Positions 1 to 5,584 of a stretch of 5,584 bases of DNA are shown in pieces. A model generated the notes under the pieces. That model made no database searches. It was given only the letters and a program-made list of their open reading frames with translations, and had not been told where the DNA came from. Every line of letters starts with the position of its first letter. The first letter of the stretch is position 1. Made by a program: the position numbers and the translations under genes. Source of the stretch: Campylobacteraceae bacterium (GTDB lineage: Bacteria > Campylobacterota > Campylobacteria > Campylobacterales > Campylobacteraceae); contig JAITNC010000095.1 of assembly GCA_031290675.1 (NCBI GenBank), forward strand, positions 1-5,584, read 5' to 3'.

Positions 1-2
1 TG

Positions 3-37
3 TGAATGACAACGGTAGCAATGGCTCTGAATGACAA
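3..37. repeat. 10-bp direct repeat at window edge
   Basis: TGAATGACAA occurs at 3-12 and 28-37, a 25-bp period, with a partial third copy GAATGA at 44-49. It may be the margin of a longer array or of a dispersed intergenic repeat outside the window. It is too short to classify, and the intervening bases show no second conserved unit. Confidence 0.35.
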
Positions 38-56
38 TGTGGGGAATGAATTGGGC

Positions 57-124
57 AAAAAAAAATGAAGAGGCTGTTTTTTTAAAGTTATCACTTTAGG
101 AGGGTTAAAATCTTTACAGCCTCT
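57..124 (-). terminator. Rho-independent terminator of the efflux operon
   Basis: Read on the minus strand, AGAGGCTGT (124-116) pairs perfectly with ACAGCCTCT (77-69), followed by three bases and nine T (65-57). The 38-nt loop holds a second small hairpin, TAAAGT/ACTTTA (positions 83-88 and 93-98) with a 4-nt loop. It lies about 120 nt after the stop of the last gene. On the plus strand the same stem is followed, after five bases, by only five T (130-134), so it could weakly stop opposing transcription too. Confidence 0.75.
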
Positions 125-243
125 CGCACTTTTTCCAAAGGAGCTAAAATAAAATCAATATAAGTATAAGCTCTAACGGTAAATGAGCGGTAAATCATAC
201 GCGAAATGGTACAAAATTTATCCGAAAATTTAAAAATTTTTCG

Positions 244-1614
244 CTATTCGTTGCTCCAGCCTCCGCCGAATACTTTGTATAGTGAAACAAGTGATTTAAG
301 GTGGTTTAATCTCTGCGCCGCTTCAGAATCCCTCGCTGAGAAATATTTGTTTTGCGCATCAAGAAGCGTCGTCAAATCACTCGTGCCATATTTGTACTGA
401 AGACTTGCTATATCAAGTGAGCGGGAAGACTCATTTGATATCTCTCGCTGTAACAACTCCTGCGAATTTTGATAAGCCGCCGACAAAAGTGCGTCCTCGC
501 TCTCTTGCAAAGCGGTCAAGATGACTTTATTGTAGTTTTGTATCGCGACTTTGGTTTTTGACACTTCTACATCTTTCAAATCTTTCAGCCGTCCGCCGTC
601 AAAAAGCGTGTAAGCGGCGTTGAGCGCGAGAGATAAAACGCTCGTCGGGTCTCTAAAAGACAAAAGAGCAGAGCTTGACACACCGCCGCTTCCTGTCAAA
701 GAAAAGCTTGGAAATCTCTCAGCGTTAGCGACTTTTGTAGCCGCATTTGCCGACTCAACATTGGCTTTGGCTTTGGCTATGTCCGGTCTTTTCAAAAGCA
801 GTTCGGAGGGCAGTCCCGCTTCAACGGAGGGCAATTTGAACTCCCAAAAAGCGTCTGAATTTACCTCAAAACCCTGCGGCAGACTTCCCACCAAAACAGC
901 TAAAGCGTTTTTGGCTTGTGAGCTTTGAAGCTCCAGACTTTCCACGCTTGCTTGTTGAGATAACAGTGAAGTTCGTTGGCGGCTCACATCAAGAAGCCCT
1001 ACAGAGCCGCTTTTGTACTTAGCCTCAACGATACTCATAAGCTGAACGCTGATATTCAGGTTGTCTTTGGCTATCACAAGGCGCTCTCTTAAGCCCAAAA
1101 GGCTAAAATAACTCTCCGCCACAGAAGCATACATAGAGAGCGTGATAGCGTCTTTGTCGTACTTTGTAGCGTTAAATCTCGCCTCTGCGCCCTCGTTGCT
1201 CGCTCGTATCTTGCCCCACAAATCAACCTCATAATTTATCCTCAAGCTCGCACTTGTGGATTTTGAAGTGGTGGAAGGCGAGCCGTCACGCTTTGACGTA
1301 CCTTCGCTGCTTCCTGCTGAGAGTGAAGCTGTCGGGAGATAGCTCGCTTCGCTTATGCCAAGCTGCAAGCGGGCTTGCTCTATATTTTCATAAGCTATCA
1401 AGATATCGGGGCTGTTTTTGACCGCTTGTTCTATCAAGGCGTTGAGCGTAGGGGAGTTGAAACTCTCCCACCATACTGCCGAAATACCGCTGTTGTTGCC
1501 TGAGCTTGCGGCGTCAAATGCCAACGGCACTTCCAAATCGCTCTTGAGCGGGTCTGGGTGTATACTGCAGCCATAAAAAGTAACAGCCAAAATCATCATA
1601 TATATGTATCTCAT
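244..1614 (-). CDS. TolC-superfamily outer-membrane efflux lipoprotein, NodT/OprM type
   Basis: This 456-residue protein should be the trimeric outer-membrane duct completing the MacAB pump. A short signal peptide ends in FYGC with C16 as the probable lipidated cysteine. The residues at -3 and -2 (F, Y) are not ideal for a lipobox, but S17 is compatible with outer-membrane sorting. The two outer-membrane efflux repeats cover about 58-245 and 270-450. Family hallmarks are visible: NYEVDLWGKIRASNEGAEAR (127-146), SVAESYFSLLGLRERL (164-179), LLLKRPDIAKAKANVESA (272-289), AERFPSFSLTG (298-308), YTLFDGGRLKDLK (335-347), YKYGTSDLTTLLDAQNKYFSA (split across 407-427) and a C-terminal LYKVFGGGW. Length is normal and no motif is broken. 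The start at 1614 is favoured over internal Met6/Met7 because a good ribosome site sits 8 nt upstream and the signal peptide would otherwise lose its basic N-terminus. It is the last gene before the terminator. Confidence 0.94.
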   Translation of the reverse strand: MRYIYMMILAVTFYGCSIHPDPLKSDLEVPLAFDAASSGNNSGISAVWWESFNSPTLNALIEQAVKNSPDILIAYENIEQARLQLGISEASYLPTASLSAGSSEGTSKRDGSPSTTSKSTSASLRINYEVDLWGKIRASNEGAEARFNATKYDKDAITLSMYASVAESYFSLLGLRERLVIAKDNLNISVQLMSIVEAKYKSGSVGLLDVSRQRTSLLSQQASVESLELQSSQAKNALAVLVGSLPQGFEVNSDAFWEFKLPSVEAGLPSELLLKRPDIAKAKANVESANAATKVANAERFPSFSLTGSGGVSSSALLSFRDPTSVLSLALNAAYTLFDGGRLKDLKDVEVSKTKVAIQNYNKVILTALQESEDALLSAAYQNSQELLQREISNESSRSLDIASLQYKYGTSDLTTLLDAQNKYFSARDSEAAQRLNHLKSLVSLYKVFGGGWSNE

Positions 1615-1617
1615 AAA

Positions 1618-3567
1618 TCACTCTCCTGCAAGCGCAACGACTGGGTCTAATCCAGCCGCTTTCCGCGCCGGTAAAAATCCAAAAATAAGCCCTGTGAAAA
1701 AGGCGCAGCTAAATGCCAAAATAATCGGCATAAGGTTGTAAACCACGGGCATTCCCAAATGTCCTATGATAAAACTCGCTATAACTCCCAAAACCATGCC
1801 TATCAAGCCGCCGAACGCCGAAACTATCAGTGCTTCTATCAAAAACTGCTGCATGATATTTCTACCGCGCGCACCCGTAGCCACACGTATGCCTATCTCT
1901 TTTGTGCGCTCCGTAACGCTCACGAGCATGATATTCATAACGCCGATACCGCCGACTAAAAGCGATATGGCGGCGATAGAACCCAAAAGTATCGTAAAGG
2001 TATTTTGAGTCTGCTCAAGGCTTTCCATCAAAGAGGTCATATTTAGCACTCTAAAGTCCTCAACGCCGTGTCTTTGCTTCAAAAGCGACGTGATACTCTC
2101 CTCCGTCTGCGACATCTTCGTCGTATCAGCAACGCCTATGCGGATATTTCGCAGGTATTTTTGCCCTATGATGTGCAGATTTCCCGTCGGATACGGCGTA
2201 AATACGACATCGTCCTCATCATCGCCCATAACGGAAGCGCCTTTTTTGCTCATAACGCCGATGATTTGGAACATGATGCTATCTACCAAAATATACTTGC
2301 CTATCGGGTCATCGTTCGCAAAAAGGTCTTTCGCAACGCTGTCGCCGAGTACCAAAACTTTGGCGTAATTTTGCTCGTCATCTTTTGTGAAAAACACGCC
2401 CTTCGCTATAGGCCAGTCACGCACTTGCGGATAAGCCCACGAGTTCGCGTTTAGGTTCGTGCTTTTGTCGTTGTTATTATACCTTAAAGTTATGCTTTTC
2501 CGCGCCTCCGGCATAGCGGCTATGATATTGTCAAGTTGATTGATAGCCTCAACATCGCTCAAAACGAGCGTTTCTACGGAATTTCTGCCTTGAGAGTTTG
2601 GCATACCCGGAAATACCATTATCATATTTGTACCCATAGATGTTATGCGTTTGAGCACGTCCTCTTTCGCACCGTCCCCGATAGCGAGCATGGATATAAC
2701 GGAAGCTACGCCTATGACGATGCCAAGGAGCGTCAAAACAGTTCTAAATATATTCATTCGCAAAGAGCTTATCGCCATAGAAACAGCCTCTATCATCTCG
2801 TAAAAAAACATCTTTGGAGATAGTGTAGCTTTATTTGTGTTACCAAAGCGTGATTTGGCGATGACATTTTTGTCAGAATCCTCTTTTTTGGGCGTGGGGT
2901 TTGAGAGTATCTTGCCGTCTTTTATCTCTATCGTGCGGTGTGCGTGCGAGGCGACTTTGGCGTCATGCGTTATCAAAACGACAGTATGTCCAAGTTCGCA
3001 AAGCTTCAAAAGAAGGTTTATCACCTCTTCGCCGCTTTTGCTGTCAAGTGCGCCCGTAGGCTCATCGGCGAGGATTATCTGTCCGCCGTTCATCAAAGCT
3101 CTCGCGATGGAAACTCTCTGCTGTTGTCCGCCGCTGAGCTGTGAAGGGTAAAAATCGGCTCTATGTTCAAGGCCGAGCGAGCTTAAAAGCTCACTCGCTT
3201 TTTGTTTGCGCTCGCTTCTGCTAAGTCCGGCGTAGATAGATGGCACCTCAACGTTGCCGAGAGCTGTGAGCGAATGTATAAGATGATAGCTTTGGAATAT
3301 AAACCCAAACGACTCACGTCTGAGCCTTGCCAACTCATCTTTTTTGAAATCGCTTATATCTCTGCCGTTAAATTTGTATGTGCCCGAGCTTGGTTTGTCA
3401 AGGCAGCCTATGATATTCATAAGCGTTGATTTTCCAGAGCCTGACGCTCCTATGATAGCGACAAACTCGCCCTCGTTGATGTCCAGACTGACATCGTTCA
3501 GTACGGTTACTTTTCCTTCGCCGCTGCCAAATTTGCGATAGATACCTCGCAGCTCTATCAAACTCAT
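1618..3567 (-). CDS. macB: MacB-like ABC transporter, fused ATPase and permease
   Basis: This 649-residue inner-membrane protein is essentially the length of E. coli MacB. The N-terminal nucleotide-binding domain (about 1-222) is complete: Walker A GASGSGKST at 40-48, Q-loop Q92, signature LSGGQ at 144-148, Walker B IILADE at 164-169 with catalytic E169, D-loop GALD at 172-175, and H-loop H201. A polar linker (about 222-250) leads to the permease. TM1 is at about 272-294, a large periplasmic domain at about 295-520, then TM2 at about 523-548, TM3 at about 573-600 and TM4 at about 610-632. The C-terminal PARKAAGLDPVVALAGE is the family signature ending. MacB homodimers act as mechanotransmitters that drive periplasmic substrates out through MacA and the outer-membrane duct; they do not carry them across the inner membrane. 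Known substrates of relatives include macrolides, peptides, heat-stable toxin and siderophores, and nothing here fixes the substrate. Start and stop are tightly packed against its neighbours (ATGA overlap upstream, 3-bp gap downstream), and no strong ribosome site precedes it. Confidence 0.97.
   Translation of the reverse strand: MSLIELRGIYRKFGSGEGKVTVLNDVSLDINEGEFVAIIGASGSGKSTLMNIIGCLDKPSSGTYKFNGRDISDFKKDELARLRRESFGFIFQSYHLIHSLTALGNVEVPSIYAGLSRSERKQKASELLSSLGLEHRADFYPSQLSGGQQQRVSIARALMNGGQIILADEPTGALDSKSGEEVINLLLKLCELGHTVVLITHDAKVASHAHRTIEIKDGKILSNPTPKKEDSDKNVIAKSRFGNTNKATLSPKMFFYEMIEAVSMAISSLRMNIFRTVLTLLGIVIGVASVISMLAIGDGAKEDVLKRITSMGTNMIMVFPGMPNSQGRNSVETLVLSDVEAINQLDNIIAAMPEARKSITLRYNNNDKSTNLNANSWAYPQVRDWPIAKGVFFTKDDEQNYAKVLVLGDSVAKDLFANDDPIGKYILVDSIMFQIIGVMSKKGASVMGDDEDDVVFTPYPTGNLHIIGQKYLRNIRIGVADTTKMSQTEESITSLLKQRHGVEDFRVLNMTSLMESLEQTQNTFTILLGSIAAISLLVGGIGVMNIMLVSVTERTKEIGIRVATGARGRNIMQQFLIEALIVSAFGGLIGMVLGVIASFIIGHLGMPVVYNLMPIILAFSCAFFTGLIFGFLPARKAAGLDPVVALAGE
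1623..1627 (-). promoter_or_regulatory. Shine-Dalgarno site of the outer-membrane efflux gene
   Basis: AGGAG lies within the last codons of macB, 8 nt before the ATG at 1612-1614. It is the clearest ribosome site in the window. It fixes this start and suggests that the outer-membrane component can be translated independently, unlike macA and macB, which rely on overlapping stop/start codons. Confidence 0.75.
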
Positions 3568-4748
3568 CTCATCATACCAATCGGTGAGCGTTGCTGCCTG
3601 CTGACATTTGTGCCTGTTCGTTGTGAGTCAGCTCTTGGCGGAGCGTCCACAGAAGCGAAATTGGCGGCTATGGTGTCGTTTTCGTTTAGTCCTGAAAGTA
3701 TCTCAACCTGCACTCTGTTACTCACTCCAAGCTCAACTCTCGTTGGGGCAAATGTGCCGTTTGGACTTTGAAGCAAAATGCGGGCGTTTTTACTCTCGCT
3801 GTCCCTTTTTGATATCGCTGTTACGGGCACAAGAGTAGCGTTGATAGATGAAGATACGACAAAAAACACTTGCGTGGTCATAGAGTTCATCAAATCGCCC
3901 AATGTATTGTCTACATCAAAAATAGCCTTATACAAAACGACATTGTTCGTAACTTTTGGAGTTGGCTCAACTTTGAGCAGTTTTGTTCTCCAAACTTTCG
4001 TGCTTCCGAGCGTTTTAAAATACACCTCCATACCTTTTGTGAGTTTGGTAACGTCAGCTTCGGAAACATCGGCTTCTATCGTAACCGTAGAGAGGTCGGC
4101 TATCTGCAAGATGGTCGGCGTATTTTGGTTGGCATTGAGAGTTTGCCCTTTTTTGACGCTGATAGATGATATGGTGCCGCTCATCGGCGCATAAATCATC
4201 GTATATTCAAGGTTTGCTTTGGTCTCTTTCAAGGACGACTCTGTTTGCGCTATTTGCGCTTTTATCATATCTATATTTGCTTCTGCCGACAATAACGCAG
4301 CTTCGGCGTTTTCGTAAGCCTCTTTGCTTGTAGCGTCGCTCGCTAAGAGCTCGGTCTGTCTTTGGAAAGTGAGCTTTGCAAGCGTGAGTTTCGCTTCTCT
4401 GTCTTTCAGCTGCGACATCTGATACACAAGCTCCGCTTTGCTGGACTCAACCTTCGTTTCAAGAACGGTTTTGTCTATCTCAGCCAGCAAATCGCCCGCT
4501 TTTACGCTGTCGCCGACTTCAATGTGCAGTTTCATCACCTGACCGGAAACTTGCGCGCCGACATCAACGTATGACTTTGGACTTACTATACCTGTAGCCG
4601 TTACGACATTTTCTATATCGCCCTTGACAACTTTCGTTGTGGTAACATTTGCATTTTTGTTTTTACCCGACACGTATAGGTTGTAGCCAAAAACACCACC
4701 GCCGATGAGTGCTAAAGCTAAAATGGTTACTATAATTTTCTTTTTCAT
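3564..4748 (-). CDS. macA: MacA-like periplasmic adaptor (membrane fusion protein) of an ABC efflux pump
   Basis: The 394-residue adaptor should link the inner-membrane MacB to the outer-membrane channel and stimulate the MacB ATPase. An N-terminal membrane anchor spans about residues 4-21 (basic KKK, then a hydrophobic run). The first half of the biotinyl/lipoyl domain is at about 57-93 (GAQVSGQV, EVGDSVKAGDLLAEID). An alpha-helical hairpin at 94-180 is rich in Ala, Glu, Lys and Leu. The second lipoyl half is at 182-218 (YAPMSGTISSISVKKGQT, then ILQIAD), followed by a beta-barrel at about 222-300 (VSEADVTKLTKGMEVYF) and a membrane-proximal domain at about 300-368. Q208, in the loop before PTILQIAD, probably corresponds to the gating-ring glutamine of E. 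coli MacA. About 25 polar, Arg/Ser-rich residues extend past the usual C-terminus. The start overlaps the PepSY stop, and the stop overlaps the macB start. The best ribosome site, AAAGG at 4761-4765, lies 12 nt upstream and is rather distant, so coupling probably matters. Confidence 0.95.
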   Translation of the reverse strand: MKKKIIVTILALALIGGGVFGYNLYVSGKNKNANVTTTKVVKGDIENVVTATGIVSPKSYVDVGAQVSGQVMKLHIEVGDSVKAGDLLAEIDKTVLETKVESSKAELVYQMSQLKDREAKLTLAKLTFQRQTELLASDATSKEAYENAEAALLSAEANIDMIKAQIAQTESSLKETKANLEYTMIYAPMSGTISSISVKKGQTLNANQNTPTILQIADLSTVTIEADVSEADVTKLTKGMEVYFKTLGSTKVWRTKLLKVEPTPKVTNNVVLYKAIFDVDNTLGDLMNSMTTQVFFVVSSSINATLVPVTAISKRDSESKNARILLQSPNGTFAPTRVELGVSNRVQVEILSGLNENDTIAANFASVDAPPRADSQRTGTNVSRQQRSPIGMMR

Positions 4749-5584
4749 TTGTTCTTTTTGCCTTTAAATTTACGCTTTAATGAACGTTTGTAGTATAGCA
4801 TATAACCGGTCACTGTGAATAAAACTACGGCAAAACAAGAGATAAAATACAAGCTCAAACCGGCTATTCCGAAAAAATCTCCGCTATGAAGCGCAAATAT
4901 ACTGCTCATGAACTTCTCGCCGGTCGTTTTGTCGTCATACTTTGTATGTTTTACTATCTCTTCTGTTTTCATATCTACTTGCAGCTGATTTGTCGCACGG
5001 CTGTGCTGTGGGTTTTTGAGAGCGTAGTTGAAGCTAAAAATACTCTCGCCCGCTTTTGGCAGCTGCATCGTAAAGGTTGAGTAACCGCCCTCTATGTTTT
5101 TTACAAAAAAGTCGTAAGCTTTTTGCGCTTCTATATCGGTTTTTTCACTCTGCTCAACTTTAGGTGCAATAACTTGGTTTTCATCGCTTTTTGGCTTTTC
5201 TGCCCTCTCGCCTCTGTTTGTGTTGGCTGCTTGCTCACCTGTGAAGGTTCTGTTACCGCCCCGCTCGCCTCTTGGTTCACCATCTGAAGCTGAGATTTCA
5301 GCCCTCTCGCCCGTGAATGTTCTGTTACCGCCCCGCTCACCTCTTGGCTCGCCTGTAAATGTTCTGTTTGTTGCGGCTGTCTGTTCACCTGTAAAGGTTC
5401 TATTACCACCGCGCTCGCCTCTTGGCTCGGTCGCAAATGTTCCGTTTGCGGCGATTGTCTGCTCACCTTCTATGATTTTGTTTTCGCCTCGTTCAACTCT
5501 TAGCTCGGGTGTTTTATTATCATTTGTGGTAGTGGGTGCAGCTCCGTGTGCGCCGCCTCTTTGCCCCATCGCAGGTCGCTCAAC
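4745..5584 (-). CDS. PepSY-associated transmembrane protein, C-terminal part (5' end outside window)
   Basis: This is the 3' portion of a PepSY-TM family inner-membrane protein. The first ATG in the window is at 5569, but the frame stays open to the edge (codons for V-E-R-P-A precede that Met). Family members normally have about three more helices upstream, so I treat the gene as partial. Counting from that Met, residues 22-121 are a hydrophilic tandem repeat. Residues 143-217 look like a PepSY domain (Y-S-T-F-T-M-Q-L-P, then N-Q-L-Q-V-D and E-K-F-M-S-S-I). Residues 227-237 (LHSGDFFGIAG) lead into one helix at about 238-260, followed by a Lys/Arg-rich tail. The LHxGxxxG-helix ending is typical of PepSY-associated TM proteins. 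The basic tail implies a cytoplasmic C-terminus, which puts the repeat and PepSY domain in the periplasm. Some relatives, such as FoxB, are heme-containing siderophore reductases; H228 is a candidate functional residue by inference only. The stop codon overlaps the macA start (ATGA), so the two are probably translationally coupled. Confidence 0.85.
   Translation of the reverse strand, partial: VERPAMGQRGGAHGAAPTTTNDNKTPELRVERGENKIIEGEQTIAANGTFATEPRGERGGNRTFTGEQTAATNRTFTGEPRGERGGNRTFTGERAEISASDGEPRGERGGNRTFTGEQAANTNRGERAEKPKSDENQVIAPKVEQSEKTDIEAQKAYDFFVKNIEGGYSTFTMQLPKAGESIFSFNYALKNPQHSRATNQLQVDMKTEEIVKHTKYDDKTTGEKFMSSIFALHSGDFFGIAGLSLYFISCFAVVLFTVTGYMLYYKRSLKRKFKGKKNK
5207..5506 (-). repeat. 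Four tandem 24-26 residue repeats inside the PepSY-TM gene
   Basis: The repeat units are 5429-5506 (26 aa, degenerate), 5351-5428 (26 aa), 5279-5350 (24 aa) and 5207-5278 (about 24 aa, with a fading end). Units 2-4 each begin with the identical 15-residue core EPRGERGGNRTFTGE. Unit 1 matches unit 2 at 14 of 26 positions (ELRVERGEN and GEQTIAANGTF against EPRGERGGN and GEQTAATNRTF). A secondary motif, GERAE, occurs at the end of the core in unit 3 and again at the end of unit 4. The 45-nt cores of units 2, 3 and 4 differ by 9 (2 vs 3), 5 (3 vs 4) and 6 (2 vs 4) bases, all synonymous. The segment is rich in Gly, Arg, Glu, Asn and Thr with no hydrophobic stretch, so it is probably a disordered periplasmic linker before the PepSY domain. 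Confidence 0.92.

Noticed and set aside
2..34. Possible last codons of a convergent plus-strand gene (NDNGSNGSE then TGA)
   Set aside because: Only ten codons are visible, and they overlap the direct repeat. There is not enough to call a gene.
69..124. Inverted repeat as the ends of an insertion sequence
   Set aside because: Only 38 nt lie between the arms, with no transposase, and the arms are followed by a T-run that fits termination.
223..243. AT-rich inverted repeat CGAAAA/TTTTCG immediately after the last stop codon
   Set aside because: The stem is only 6 bp and almost all A-T, with no following U-run on the minus strand. The 69-124 hairpin is a far better terminator.
206..400. Plus-strand ORF of 64 aa at the end of the duct gene
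   Set aside because: It is antisense to the conserved C-terminus of the outer-membrane protein, has no recognisable domain and has no convincing ribosome site.
2068..2454. Plus-strand ORF of 128 aa opposite macB
   Set aside because: It is antisense to the MacB periplasmic domain, and its Arg/His/Tyr-rich composition is typical of a reverse-frame shadow.
3778..4194. Plus-strand ORF of 138 aa opposite macA
   Set aside because: It is a shadow of the MacA coding frame, has no family resemblance, and the minus-strand protein is unmistakable.
5131..5466. 111-aa open frame on the same strand, overlapping the repeat region in another frame
   Set aside because: It is open only because the repeat contains no stops in that frame. 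The real frame shows synonymous-only divergence between copies, which argues that selection acts on the PepSY frame, not this one.
5207..5506. CRISPR array
   Set aside because: The repeats are contiguous protein-coding units in frame, without unique spacers of constant length.

Overview
The window looks like part of a Campylobacterota genome (Campylobacter, Sulfurospirillum or Sulfurimonas type). This rests on the moderate-to-low GC content by eye, the Lys/Ser/Ile-rich proteins, the tight gene packing, and a macA-macB-outer-membrane gene order that I recall from Campylobacter jejuni (Cj0606-Cj0608). The phylum call is moderate confidence; no genus is claimed.

All credible genes lie on the minus strand and read right to left as one operon. 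First (5584 to 4745) comes the 3' part of a PepSY-associated transmembrane protein, cut by the window edge. Its visible half carries about four copies of a 24-26 residue hydrophilic repeat, then a PepSY-like domain and the last membrane helix. It overlaps macA (4748-3564), the periplasmic adaptor, by ATGA. macA overlaps macB (3567-1618), the ATPase/permease, by ATGA. Three bases after macB starts a NodT/OprM-type outer-membrane efflux lipoprotein (1614-244). The leftmost 243 bases are non-coding as far as I can tell. They hold a good rho-independent terminator for the operon (hairpin 69-124, U-run 65-57), a short direct repeat at the very edge, and nothing else I can name. The operon promoter must lie to the right of the window.

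Together macA, macB and the outer-membrane gene encode a complete tripartite ABC efflux pump: ATPase, adaptor and exit duct. The translationally coupled upstream PepSY-TM gene is the unusual part. Some members of that family (for example FoxB and FpvG of Pseudomonas) take part in siderophore-iron reduction, and a MacAB-like pump (PvdRT-OpmQ) recycles pyoverdine after iron release. A reduction-plus-export unit is therefore a reasonable but unproven hypothesis. The strongest new signal is the periplasmic repeat in the PepSY protein: three 45-nt cores differ from one another at several bases, yet every difference is synonymous.
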